64,000 nucleotides of DNA. It comes from Actinomycetota bacterium. Its GTDB lineage: Bacteria > Actinomycetota > Acidimicrobiia > Acidimicrobiales > Poriferisodalaceae. The notes beneath the pieces were generated by a model. It was not told the origin of the DNA. It saw nothing but the letters and a program-made list of their open reading frames with translations, and did not search any database. Every line of letters starts with the position of its first letter. Within the stretch, counting starts at the first letter, position 1. This document shows positions 34,732 through 43,997 of this stretch, piece by piece. The stretch covers positions 40,511 to 104,510 of the forward strand of contig JABABU010000033.1 in assembly GCA_014238065.1 (NCBI GenBank), given 5' to 3'. The position numbers and the translations under genes were made by a program.

Positions 34732-36996
34732 CTACTGATCGGCGATCTGGTTCTCGAACTCGACCTCGGCGGCCTTCATGAGATCAGCTCTGTCATCGGA
34801 CAATGTGAACTCGACCCAACGAAGCTCTCCTGCGAAAGGGTTCGGGCCCACGTATTCGCCCGTCACCGTCGGGCCGGCATCGCGGCCGACGTCCATGCCG
34901 TACAGCGTCTGGCGGAAGGGCAAAGTCTCGACTCGACCGCTGCCGATGTCGGTCGACTCGCCTCCGACCAACTGGAAGGCAAGCGTCGCTACGCCCTCAT
35001 GCTCAGCTGTCTTGTCGTACCTGACGACAAGGTCCGCCTCGCCCTCAGGAAGCTCACCGTCAGACCTGACGGTGTAGAGCTCCCCCAGACGGTTGTACGT
35101 GTAGACGAGCCGATCGTTCTCGACATAGAAGGTGTACCCACCGGTTCGAGCGCCCATGGCGACAAGCACTCCAGAATCGCCGGCTGCGCGCGACACGCGC
35201 GCGCTGATCTTGAACGAACGATTCCGCATGTCGGGGGTCTTCGACCGCTCCAGATGCGGGGTGCCGTTCCAGAATCGCTGGGTGTTTCCTGGCGGCTCGT
35301 GACCGGGGCGCCGAAGGATCATCAGCTCGGCTCCACCGCGGTCGTCGAGAGGAAGCACGTTGTACCGGCCGGCCTCGACCCACCACAGATCGACGAGCTG
35401 GCGAAGCTTCTCGCGCTGAGTTTCAGCGAGGTCGATGCACTCCGAGAAGTCCTCATCGGTGTGGTACAACGCCCACTGGTCCTCGGCGAACGGCTCGCCG
35501 CGGATGTGCTTTGTGACCGCTTTCCAGCCGTCGTGCCAGATGGCCCGATCGCCGAGCATCTCGTAATACTGGGTGCTCTTGCGGGTGGCAACGGCACCAT
35601 CACCGAACGTGTACCGGAGCGACATGCCCTCAATGGGCATCTGGGCGACGCCTTTGTAGACCTCTGGCACTTCGACGCCGACGCACTCGAGAATCGTCGG
35701 CATCAGGTCGCTCACATGGTGATATTGATCTCGGAGCCCGCCAGCGTCGTCGATGCCATTCGGCCAGTGGATGATGAGCGGATCGCGGATGCCGCCCTCG
35801 TAGGTGTTCTGCTTGTAGAAGCGCAGTGGCGTATTGCCGACTTGAGCCCATCCCCAGGGATAGTTGTTGTAGACAGTGCGACCACCGATGTCGTCGACAC
35901 GATCGAGCATCGATTCGACAGGGGTGCGGATCTGATTGAAGAAAGCCAGCTCGTTCAGCGTTCCGTGCTTACCTCCCTCCTGACTCGCCCCGTTGTCGGA
36001 GATCAGGACGAACATCGTGTCGTCGAGAAGTCCGCTCTCCTCCAGGAAGTCGATGAGTCGGCCGATCTGGACATCGGTGTGATCGAGAAACCCGGCAAAC
36101 GCTTCCTGCATCCGCAGGTAAAGCGCTTTCTGTGCATCGCTCAGGTCGTCCCACGCGTCGACGCCGGGGTTCCGTGGAGAGAGAGTCGTGCCTTCAGGAA
36201 CAACTCCGGTCGCGATCTGCTTGTCGAACCAGCGCTGACGAACAATGTCCCAGCCGTCGTCGTAGCGGCCCTTGTACTTCTCGATGTACTGACGAGGCGC
36301 TTGGTGGGGCGAGTGCGTAGCGCCGAACGCGACGTAGGTGAAGAAGGGGTTCGCGGGCGAGGAGCTCTGGTGCGCGGTAATCATGGCCTTGGCCTGATCG
36401 ATGATGTCTTCTGACACGTGGTAGCCGTCGTGGCTCGGCGGGTCGATCGGATGATTGTCGATGGTCAGCTCCGGCGAGAACTGATCGGTCGCACCGCCCA
36501 TGAAGCCGTAATATCGATCGAAGCCTCGTTGCAACGGCCAGTGATCCATCGGGCCGGCCGGCGAGCAGTCTTCAAGCGTTGCGAGGTGCCACTTGCCGAG
36601 AGCGAAGGTGCCGTAGCCGTTATCTCGAAGTACCTCCGCCATTGTCGCGGCCTTCGGCGAGATCACGCCCCTGCAGTTCGAGAACCCGCTGTCGATGTTC
36701 GAGACAAACCGCATCCCGACAGAGTGGTGATTTCGACCGGTGAGCAAGCATGCCCTCGTCGGAGAACACAGCGCTGTGGTGTGGAAGTTCGTGTAACGAA
36801 GTCCCCCTGCGGCGAGACGGTCGATGTTGGGCGTCTCGATGTCGGACCCGAAACAGCCGAGCTGGGCGAATCCTGTGTCGTCCAACACGATCACGACTAC
36901 GTTCGGCGCGCCTTCTGGAGGACGCCTCGGTGGATCCCAACTCGGTGTCGAGTCCGCCACCGTCAACCCGACAACCGGTTCGCTTCCGTTCGCCAT
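34732..36996 (-). CDS. Arylsulfatase (FGly-dependent sulfatase)
   Basis: 754 residues, the long type of arylsulfatase. Metal-binding VVVIVLDDTGFAQLG (Asp39, Asp40) and the formylglycine site LCSPTRACLLTGRNHHS, in which Cys77 is oxidised by a formylglycine-generating enzyme to make the catalytic residue. The C-terminal third (about 540-754) looks like a jelly-roll/carbohydrate-binding region. No signal peptide is visible, so it is probably cytosolic. A strong ribosome site (AAGGAGG) precedes ATG 36996. It cleaves sulfate esters; substrate unknown. Divergent from the amidohydrolase gene, sharing a 137-bp promoter region. Confidence 0.93.
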   Translation of the reverse strand: MANGSEPVVGLTVADSTPSWDPPRRPPEGAPNVVVIVLDDTGFAQLGCFGSDIETPNIDRLAAGGLRYTNFHTTALCSPTRACLLTGRNHHSVGMRFVSNIDSGFSNCRGVISPKAATMAEVLRDNGYGTFALGKWHLATLEDCSPAGPMDHWPLQRGFDRYYGFMGGATDQFSPELTIDNHPIDPPSHDGYHVSEDIIDQAKAMITAHQSSSPANPFFTYVAFGATHSPHQAPRQYIEKYKGRYDDGWDIVRQRWFDKQIATGVVPEGTTLSPRNPGVDAWDDLSDAQKALYLRMQEAFAGFLDHTDVQIGRLIDFLEESGLLDDTMFVLISDNGASQEGGKHGTLNELAFFNQIRTPVESMLDRVDDIGGRTVYNNYPWGWAQVGNTPLRFYKQNTYEGGIRDPLIIHWPNGIDDAGGLRDQYHHVSDLMPTILECVGVEVPEVYKGVAQMPIEGMSLRYTFGDGAVATRKSTQYYEMLGDRAIWHDGWKAVTKHIRGEPFAEDQWALYHTDEDFSECIDLAETQREKLRQLVDLWWVEAGRYNVLPLDDRGGAELMILRRPGHEPPGNTQRFWNGTPHLERSKTPDMRNRSFKISARVSRAAGDSGVLVAMGARTGGYTFYVENDRLVYTYNRLGELYTVRSDGELPEGEADLVVRYDKTAEHEGVATLAFQLVGGESTDIGSGRVETLPFRQTLYGMDVGRDAGPTVTGEYVGPNPFAGELRWVEFTLSDDRADLMKAAEVEFENQIADQ

Positions 36997-37133
36997 CATT
37001 CCTCCTTGACCCAGGCGTCCAACCGTAACCTCGCGCTGTTCCAGTCGCAGGATTGGCTTGCTCGCCTGTGACGAGCCGGCGGGCGCAGTGCCCGTCCGAC
37101 CTGTAGCTTCGCAGCCGAGGGATCGGGGACACG

Positions 37134-38609
37134 ATGACGGGCGATGGCACAACCAGGATCAGAGCCGCGAAGTGGGTCATTGCCTACGACACGGCTGCTG
37201 GCGGCCACACCTATCTGCGGGATGCAGACGTCGTGTTTCGTGGCACAGAGATAGTGCACGTCGGCGCTGACTACGAAGGTGGAAGCGACACCGAGATCGA
37301 CGGTTCCGAGCTGATGGTCATGCCTGGTCTGGTGAGCACACACACTCACCTCAACGGCGGTCCGATGGCGACCGGGTTCCTCGAGGAAGTGTCTGATCCG
37401 TTCTTCGGTCATTCGCCGATGTACACGCGCAAAGGTCCATTCTGGATCAGCGATGTGAACACCCCAGCCAGAGATGGTGGGAAACACTTCGTGGCGGCGA
37501 TGCGTCATTCATTCACCGAACTGCTGTCGAGCGGGGTGACAACCGTCGTCGACAACCAGGGCAGCGGCGACGGCGACGAGCTGTGGCTTCAGACACACGC
37601 CGAGTCAGGTATCCGTGGCTATGTCGCGCCAGGGTTCCAGGAGGCGCAATGGCGTGCTGTTGATGGTCGGACACTCGGCCACGAGTGGAACGCCGCTGCC
37701 GGACATGCCGGATTCGAGAGTGCGTGCTCGACCCTCGACATGGTCAACTCCCACGGCGAAGGGCGGCTGGTCGGAATGATGTTCCCGGCCCAAGTCGACA
37801 CGGTCACCGAGGGCCTGATGGTCGAGTCCCGGCAAGAGGCACGACAACGCGGACTGGTGTGGCAGACCCATGCAGCCCAAAGCGTGCCCGAGTTCAGAGC
37901 CATGGTCGCGCGCACCGGGCGAACGCCAGTCCAATGGCTCGCCGACATCGGGATGCTCGACGAGACTTCGATGCTCGGCCACGCCATCTACCTCGACCAC
38001 CACAGCCAACTCGCCTGGCACTCCCGCGACGATCTCGGGATCCTGGCCGAAAGCGGCGCTGCAATGGCTCACTGCCCTCTGACATTCACCCGCTGGGGAA
38101 CCGTCCTCGAGACATTTATCTCGTACCGCAATGCTGGTGTTCGCATCTCGATGGGCAACGACACCGGGCCAGTGAACATGCTCGAGGAGATCCGTTGCGC
38201 CTTCACGCAGGCCCGCGTTGCCGACGACAACCCGACATCGCTGTCAATGTCAGAGGTGTTCACAGCGGCGACACTCGGTGGAGCTGATGCGCTCGGTCGC
38301 ACCGACATCGGGCGCGTCGCCGTGGGAGCGAAGGCCGACCTCGTTCTCGTCGACATGGCCCACCCCCGCATGCAACCCGCAATCGACCCGCTGCGAGCAC
38401 TGGTCTTCGTGGCCGCGGATCGGGCCGTGAAGAACGTTTACGTCGACGGCCGACTGGTCTACGCCGACGGCGGCTCGACGTTCTATGACTCGCATGTCTC
38501 ATCGATCGACTTGACCCCTGCAATGCAGACGATGATCGACGAGGTCAACGACGCCGACTCGGTTCCCGATGTCGACGAGATCACCTCGATGGCGTTCCCG
38601 GTCGGGTGA
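37134..38609 (+). CDS. Amidohydrolase family protein (SsnA/TRZ-ATZ-like)
   Basis: 491 residues. Metal-dependent hydrolase: HTHLN (first two His ligands), further His in LVWQTHAAQS and GHAIYLDHHS, and Asp in RISMGNDTG. The start and end strands (about 1-60 and 400-450) form the composite beta-sandwich domain typical of ATZ/TRZ and SsnA deaminases or chlorohydrolases. Substrate not determined; likely a ring or side-chain amine or halide. Transcribed divergently from the sulfatase gene. It is one of several amide/ester-splitting enzymes in this window. Confidence 0.88.
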   Translation: MTGDGTTRIRAAKWVIAYDTAAGGHTYLRDADVVFRGTEIVHVGADYEGGSDTEIDGSELMVMPGLVSTHTHLNGGPMATGFLEEVSDPFFGHSPMYTRKGPFWISDVNTPARDGGKHFVAAMRHSFTELLSSGVTTVVDNQGSGDGDELWLQTHAESGIRGYVAPGFQEAQWRAVDGRTLGHEWNAAAGHAGFESACSTLDMVNSHGEGRLVGMMFPAQVDTVTEGLMVESRQEARQRGLVWQTHAAQSVPEFRAMVARTGRTPVQWLADIGMLDETSMLGHAIYLDHHSQLAWHSRDDLGILAESGAAMAHCPLTFTRWGTVLETFISYRNAGVRISMGNDTGPVNMLEEIRCAFTQARVADDNPTSLSMSEVFTAATLGGADALGRTDIGRVAVGAKADLVLVDMAHPRMQPAIDPLRALVFVAADRAVKNVYVDGRLVYADGGSTFYDSHVSSIDLTPAMQTMIDEVNDADSVPDVDEITSMAFPVG

Positions 38610-38860
38610 GCCAGCGCGATGAAGTCTCTGAGACAGCCCGACAGCCGACACTGAGGTGGCTGACCAGCTAGCGCCAACGGCGAAGCAGGATCATCGGAGC
38701 CGGCATCGATCAGCGAGATGGAAGGCGCTCTTCGCGGCATGACCACGGTCGCGGTTCAACGACCGTCAACCTCCCACGACAATCCGACCGAAGTAGCCGG
38801 TTAGCCTGCTACAAGACGCTCCGCCATCGCGACGTCCTCCTCCAAGGCACCACGACACAC

Positions 38861-40093
38861 ATGACCGACACAACACCGGCCGACGCGTCAGCGCATCGAA
38901 CCCTCGTACCCGGCACGGCAGCCTTCACGTTCGTTATTTCGATGGCCATGGCAGGTACGGCCCTCGCAATCGACACGATGCTTCCCGCATTTCCCGAGAT
39001 CAGGTCCGCTCTCGATCTGGAGGCAGACTCGACAGCCGTAGCCGGTCTCGTGACGACCTTTCTGATCGGACAGGGAATCGGCCTCATCCCCGCAGGCCTC
39101 CTCGCCGATCGATTCGGTAGGCGGCCGGTCATGTGGGGCGGGATCGGCATCTACATCCTCGCTGCGATCGCCACCGCGGCTGCCCCGACACTCGAGGTGA
39201 TGCTTGCGACCAGGCTCCTCTGGGGACTCGGCGCTGCCGGCCCGCGGGTCGCGGCAACGGCGATGATCCGAGACTCCTTCGAAGGCGCCGAGATGGCCAA
39301 GCAGATGTCGACGATCATGGCGGTGTTCCTGATCATCCCGACAATCGCTCCCGCCATAGGGGCGGGCCTGGTCGGGATCGGGTCGTGGCAGCTGGTCTTC
39401 TGGTTCTGCGCAGCGTTCGGTGCGTGGGTACTGGTCATGACCACACGACTGCCAGCAACACTTCAGAGCGCGCCGGTACAGCCAACTGCCTCCCGGAGCG
39501 AGATGTCGCGCAATATCCGAACAGTGTTGACGACCCCCGGATCAGCTGGATATCTCGTCGCGATGACCGGTCTGTTCGCTTCGTTCATCACCTACCTCGC
39601 CAGCTCGGAAATCATCATCGACGAGGTCTTCGGACTCGAGGAGTGGTTTCCGGTGATTTTTGCGGCCTTCGCGATCGTCATGGCAGCCGCCATGATCGTC
39701 AACCGCTACGTCGTCGTGAGGGTCGGTCTCGATCGGATGATGTCGGTGATGGGTCGGGGACTCATCGTCTTGGCCGTCACGTTCGTCGTCGTGGCTCTCG
39801 TGACAGACGGCGCTCCGCGATTCTCCGTGTTCTTCGTGTCCATCTCGGCGCTGTTCGTGAGCCAGCAGCTTCTGACACCGAACATCAACGCAGCCGCCAT
39901 GCGTCCGTTGGGTTCGGTTGCTGGTACCGCGGCTGCCGTGTTCGGCATGATTCCCATGATCGTCGGCTCACTCATCGGCACGGTGATCGATCGGGCATTC
40001 GATGGCACGGTGACGCCGATGGCGATCGGTATGGCGCTCTGCGCAGCTCTCGCTGTCTCCGGCCTCGGTTGGGCCAGACGAGTCGCAGTTTGA
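38861..40093 (+). CDS. MFS transporter, Bcr/CflA-type efflux
   Basis: 410 residues with 12 membrane helices. Motif A (GLLADRFGRRP) between helices 2 and 3, AMIRDSFEG and the drug-H+ antiporter signature region WGLGAAGPRVAATAMI place it in the Bcr/CflA drug-export group. It stands alone, 251 bp downstream of the amidohydrolase gene. Substrate unknown. Confidence 0.9.
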   Translation: MTDTTPADASAHRTLVPGTAAFTFVISMAMAGTALAIDTMLPAFPEIRSALDLEADSTAVAGLVTTFLIGQGIGLIPAGLLADRFGRRPVMWGGIGIYILAAIATAAAPTLEVMLATRLLWGLGAAGPRVAATAMIRDSFEGAEMAKQMSTIMAVFLIIPTIAPAIGAGLVGIGSWQLVFWFCAAFGAWVLVMTTRLPATLQSAPVQPTASRSEMSRNIRTVLTTPGSAGYLVAMTGLFASFITYLASSEIIIDEVFGLEEWFPVIFAAFAIVMAAAMIVNRYVVVRVGLDRMMSVMGRGLIVLAVTFVVVALVTDGAPRFSVFFVSISALFVSQQLLTPNINAAAMRPLGSVAGTAAAVFGMIPMIVGSLIGTVIDRAFDGTVTPMAIGMALCAALAVSGLGWARRVAV

Positions 40094-40123
40094 CATCAGT
40101 GCCCGCTCTGATCGGGTCTGTTC

Positions 40124-40546
40124 TCACTGTCGTACGACGTTGTACGCGTCGATGTCGCAGTTCGGGCTACCTTCACGCGCTTCCTGCTCGAAGCTGACGT
40201 GTAGGTACGACTCTCGGACATCGCCGAACTCCTCGTAGTTCGCCACGAACTCTGTCGAGTACTCCCACAAGAACTCGATGCCTTCCTGTTCCCACTGGCA
40301 GACGTGCACGAGTTCGTGAGCGAGCAGGTCGGCGTCCCGGCTGCGATCAGCGTCGACGAAGATGATCCTGCCGACAGTCGCAGCAGCGACGCCATCCGAT
40401 GTGAAGGGCACCTCCACGATGACGACCTGGTCGTTCTCGGCTGCTCGCCGGTTCACGATCATCAGCGCCACGACAGCCGCAGCGACGACAACAGCGATCA
40501 GGATCAGAACACGGACGAAAAATCGAACCACAGCCCCAGTCTGCAC
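40124..40546 (-). CDS. Small membrane-anchored putative zinc metallopeptidase
   Basis: 140 residues. One N-terminal membrane helix (about 8-30), then a compact domain with HELVH in LLAHELVHVCQWEQEG, like the gluzincin core of minimal metallopeptidases. A later Glu in the EYSTEFVANYEEF run may be the third metal ligand. Such tiny HExxH proteins (DUF4157-like) have no settled role. It is convergent with the MFS gene and about 250 bp from the nuclease gene. Confidence 0.72.
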   Translation of the reverse strand: MQTGAVVRFFVRVLILIAVVVAAAVVALMIVNRRAAENDQVVIVEVPFTSDGVAAATVGRIIFVDADRSRDADLLAHELVHVCQWEQEGIEFLWEYSTEFVANYEEFGDVRESYLHVSFEQEAREGSPNCDIDAYNVVRQ

Positions 40547-40793
40547 CGGCGACCGGCCAAAGGGCGGTCGGTGCGAATTACCTCCATCGAGGAGGCGGTT
40601 CCTGGGAGTAGTGGTCGGGCCTGCTACCGAACGCTTCGGTCATTCGATGCCACCTGCCCGGCTTCTCGACCCTGGACATCGCTCAGGTAGACCGCACACC
40701 TCAACCGCAAGGTCGCAGTGCACAGGTCTCCGGATGTCACCACGCTCACCGCTCGTCTTGGCCGGATGGTCCTACCGCGTGACGTTCACCGCT

Positions 40794-42698
40794 CTATGCC
40801 TCGCATGTGTCCAGCATGCCGGAGAGAGCAGTTCTCTCTTCGGTGGTGATTGTGAGCGTCCACTTGGCTTTGATGATGATCCAGTCGGTCGCGTAGATAC
40901 ACCAGTAACCGCTGTCGGGCGGCTTCCATTCCTCCGGTCCTCGTGCACCTTTGGATCGATTGGCTGAGGCTGTGACTGCTATGAGCGACTCAGGTGCCGC
41001 TAGATCGTTGGCGTATGCCTGTTTGCGAGAAGCGGTCCATTCCCATCCGCCGGATTCGTGCGCGTTCTTGAGTGGGACCATGTGGTCGACGTCGAGACGG
41101 GAGGGATCGGTGACGCTCTGGCCCGTGAACAGCCCGATCCATGTCCCCGCGGAGACCCGACATTGACCGGAGGTGGTCGCCGTGATCGTGACCGCTTCGG
41201 CAAACAGGACTTCCTGGCGGGTGTCCTGACAGTCGCCGTCGTCGTCGATCCAGTGCCGCCACTCGGCTCGGTCATAGGTTCCACCGTTCGATTTGGGTGC
41301 GACGGTGAGCCCGGAAAGCACGTCTCGGACACCTGCTACGGGGGTTGTAGTCGTCGTCACCACAGGCGGCAACGAAGTAGTCGTCGTCACCACAGGCGGC
41401 AACGAAGTAGTCGTCGTCACCACAGGCGGCAACGAAGTAGTCGTCGTCACCACAGGCGGCAACGAAGTAGTCGTCGTGGATGGGCCGGTGGTCGGCGATG
41501 GCAACGGATCGCCTTGCCGATCGACGAATGCACGTGCTGGTGCGATGGCGACAATGTCTGTGTCGACTTCGATTGCGCCGAGACTCCCGAAGAACGCAGC
41601 ACCGAAGTTGAATGCTCCGCCGTCTGAGGCGACCATCAGGTATCCATCGCCGTAGGCGACCATTCCGTTGACAGGTCGGACCAGTTGAGCACCGATGGGT
41701 AGAACGCCGGGAAGGGACCCGGTGAACACGGCGTCACCGAACGCGAACACGCCGCCGTCGCATGCGACCAGCCAGTACCCGAGTCCGGTCGGGGTTGGGA
41801 CGATTCCGACTATGTCGCAATCGAGTGTCCGTCCTGGGAGCACCTCGGGGATTGACCCGTGGAACGCGGCGTCACCGAATGTGAACACGCCACCATCGGA
41901 ACCAAGCGCGTAGTACCCGAACCCTGAGGGCGTCGGTACCGAACTCACGATCGGCCCGACCAGCGATAGTCCACTGGCGCTGCCCAGAAAGGCGGCGTCG
42001 CCAAATGTGAAGACGGCTCCGCCTGCGCTGAAGATCCAGTACCCATTCCCAGTCGGAGTGCTCGAGATCGAAACCAGTTCGCTGTCCACATCAAAGGCTG
42101 CAGGGTCGCCCAGATATACAGCATCGCCCCGTGCTGTGACGGACCCGTCCGAGAGCAGGATCAGATACCCGGCACCCGACGGTGTAGGAGTGAAAGCGAC
42201 GGCGCTAACCCCTGCAGGGAGCGTTGCTCCGGTCGGGTAGGCGTCTCCGTGGTGAACAACCTGACCCGAGGTGCCGTGAACACACGCTGACGGTGTGCCA
42301 CACGCGTAGACGGTGCCGTCACTCTCCAGAAGCCAGTACCCGACCGGCGTCACATCATCGGTGGCGGCCGACACCATGTTCGAAGCCGTCGTTGAACCGC
42401 TCGATGTGGTCGAGTCCGGAGCGGCAAGCGTCGAGGGTCGCACCAATACACCGGGGCTGCCTGGCAACGACTGACACGGGATCAGATCATTGTTCGGATC
42501 GAGACCGCCTACATCGCCGTACAACCCGTAGTACGTCCAGAACCAGTCGTCGGCCTCGGACCACATGACAAAATCGGAGCAATTCACCGAGTCACCAGGA
42601 TTCACAGGCTGCTCTGCAGCCCCCAACTCAGAAAACGGCAGAACCAGCACCGCAAGCGACGCCAACAACACAATCGACTGTCTCGACCGTCGCGCCAA
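40794..42698 (-). CDS. Secreted beta-propeller-like protein with C-terminal HNH nuclease
   Basis: 634 residues. A signal peptide (about 1-27) is followed by an excalibur-like calcium motif (LDPNNDLIPCQSL), then six similar repeats (about 115-395) built around GYWLVxSDGGVFTFGDAxFxGS, which look like blades of a propeller. A linker (about 405-445) of TTTTSLPPVV repeats joins a C-terminal DUF1524/HNH nuclease domain: LDVDHMVPLKNA (Asp538, His539), NDLAAPESL, ANRSKGARGPEEW. The nuclease half resembles secreted GmrSD-C/YhcR-type nucleases. Possible roles: extracellular DNA use, or killing a competitor. No immunity-like gene is adjacent. Confidence 0.82.
   Translation of the reverse strand: MARRSRQSIVLLASLAVLVLPFSELGAAEQPVNPGDSVNCSDFVMWSEADDWFWTYYGLYGDVGGLDPNNDLIPCQSLPGSPGVLVRPSTLAAPDSTTSSGSTTASNMVSAATDDVTPVGYWLLESDGTVYACGTPSACVHGTSGQVVHHGDAYPTGATLPAGVSAVAFTPTPSGAGYLILLSDGSVTARGDAVYLGDPAAFDVDSELVSISSTPTGNGYWIFSAGGAVFTFGDAAFLGSASGLSLVGPIVSSVPTPSGFGYYALGSDGGVFTFGDAAFHGSIPEVLPGRTLDCDIVGIVPTPTGLGYWLVACDGGVFAFGDAVFTGSLPGVLPIGAQLVRPVNGMVAYGDGYLMVASDGGAFNFGAAFFGSLGAIEVDTDIVAIAPARAFVDRQGDPLPSPTTGPSTTTTSLPPVVTTTTSLPPVVTTTTSLPPVVTTTTSLPPVVTTTTTPVAGVRDVLSGLTVAPKSNGGTYDRAEWRHWIDDDGDCQDTRQEVLFAEAVTITATTSGQCRVSAGTWIGLFTGQSVTDPSRLDVDHMVPLKNAHESGGWEWTASRKQAYANDLAAPESLIAVTASANRSKGARGPEEWKPPDSGYWCIYATDWIIIKAKWTLTITTEERTALSGMLDTCEA
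41341..41477. repeat. 30-nt in-frame tandem repeat in the nuclease gene
   Basis: Three identical 30-nt units (41371-41400, 41401-41430, 41431-41460), with partial copies at both ends. Each encodes ten residues (TTTTSLPPVV) of the linker. Not a CRISPR array: no spacers and the reading frame runs through. Confidence 0.93.
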
Positions 42699-43054
42699 GC
42701 CGTAGTCCCGTGATCCCCCGATTCCCAGAAACTACTCACGGTCACCGGCAGCGTCTACTCGGAGGCCAAATGTGGCGTTGGGATTCAGACGCTGCCACAG
42801 CAAGTGGCGGAACCGATCGCTTTGATCAGCTCTGCTTGCCATCTGCGTGTCGCTCTCACTTTTTGATGTGGTAGCGCAACGAAGGGCTGACGACTAGGCA
42901 GCCCTCGGACGAGGGTCGACGATGCCGTGACCGGGTCGGTCGAGCGGCGTCTTCCGGATACCTCCTGAAAGCCGGCACGGCCTATGTGCGGCCGGTGCCG
43001 AACCCGAAGACCGGTTCCTCTTTCGAGAAACCGGCCGTGACCTGAATATCTGGT
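42699..43054. other. Intergenic region without a gene
   Basis: This 356-bp stretch holds no convincing coding sequence on either strand. Its left end is upstream of the nuclease gene and must hold that promoter. Its right end holds hairpins downstream of tRNA-Ala, including an imperfect GC-rich inverted repeat near 42971-43000. Confidence 0.6.
43011..43034 (-). terminator. Hairpin downstream of tRNA-Ala
   Basis: A 10-bp stem (one non-Watson-Crick position) closed by a GAAA loop on the minus strand, 20 nt past the tRNA 3' end, followed by TCTTCGGGTT. The stable GNRA loop and position favour a transcription stop or processing barrier for the tRNA. Confidence 0.55.
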
Positions 43055-43130
43055 TGGTGGAGGTGACCGGATTTGAACCGGCGACCCCTACGTTGCGAAC
43101 GTAGTGCTCTGCCAGCTGAGCTACACCCCC
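43055..43130 (-). tRNA. tRNA-Ala (anticodon CGC)
   Basis: A 76-nt cloverleaf with encoded CCA end. The acceptor stem pairs GGGGGTG with CACCTCC and has the G3-U70 wobble that identifies tRNA-Ala to AlaRS. The anticodon arm is CTACG/CGTAG around loop TTCGCAA, giving anticodon CGC for codon GCG. The T arm is GCCGG TTCAAAT CCGGT. Discriminator base A. Confidence 0.97.
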
Positions 43131-43249
43131 AAGGAGGACTGGTCATCGTACCGGACCTGGTTTCAGTCCACGACCTTCCGAAGTTCCCAAATCTTGCGCG
43201 GAAAGCCCCACTTGACTTATGGGTTTACGGCGAATTTTTGGGAATGTTG

Positions 43250-43741
43250 CTAGTTGACGCGACCACGGGCGTAGAAAACCTCGCCCTGAGTCGTCGTCGG
43301 GAGATAACGCACCTTCGCCGCACGTTCTGCTGCGAGTTGGCGACGGCGGACCACCGCTGCGCCGTAGGCAAGGAACGTCACGGACACGACAACCATGGCC
43401 CATCCCGAGAGCGGCGCTCCAGAAACGTAGAAGCCAGCGATGGTCGCTCCACTCAGAAACCCGAGACCGAACACCAGGTCACGGCGACGGCGACCGGCCT
43501 CGAAGCGAGAACTCGGTGAATGGCGTGGGCTACGGCACAGACGTGCTCCGTGCGCCTCGAACTCGAGCCGATTGGCTGCACCCATCTGATACGGCTGGTT
43601 CGACATGATGTCGAGTTGACGGCGGAATCGAGTCAGGGAATCACCGCGACGGCCGAATCCTTCGCGCACGCTCTGAATGCCTTCCCACGACAGAACGGTC
43701 ACCCACATCACGGCGAGCGCACCGAGCACGATGCTATTCAC
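43250..43741 (-). CDS. Conserved-type actinobacterial membrane protein, unknown function
   Basis: 163 residues: an N-terminal membrane helix (about 2-20), a basic middle part with RFRRQLDIM, and two further helices (about 88-105 and 112-131), ending with a soluble tail. It resembles small membrane proteins found beside moeA/moaC genes in other actinobacteria (compare the Rv0996 position), a placement that suggests the same gene in this locus; function unknown. The 256 bp upstream contain a possible promoter near 43890-43935 on the minus strand, with a long leader. Confidence 0.62.
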   Translation of the reverse strand: MNSIVLGALAVMWVTVLSWEGIQSVREGFGRRGDSLTRFRRQLDIMSNQPYQMGAANRLEFEAHGARLCRSPRHSPSSRFEAGRRRRDLVFGLGFLSGATIAGFYVSGAPLSGWAMVVVSVTFLAYGAAVVRRRQLAAERAAKVRYLPTTTQGEVFYARGRVN

Positions 43742-43997
43742 GAAGCAGTCCTCACGTCTTCGCCCCTACCTCGCCGACAGCCGTCTGCCGTATCGTGATT
43801 ACGAATCAGGATCATGAAGCCCTTTACCCGGATGCTGGAAGGGGTCCAGCGAGTGCGTGGCACAGTATTACGGATACATAACGAACGCGCAACGGAGGGC
43901 GACGGATTCGTCACAAGTGTAGCTGATAAACCACCCAGAGTGGTCAATCGAGTAGTGGAGATGCCAATCGTTGGTCGCGACCGATGACCAGCACGAG

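Noticed and set aside
41341..41477. CRISPR-like array of 30-nt repeats
   Set aside because: Units are directly adjacent with no spacers and are in frame inside a coding gene.
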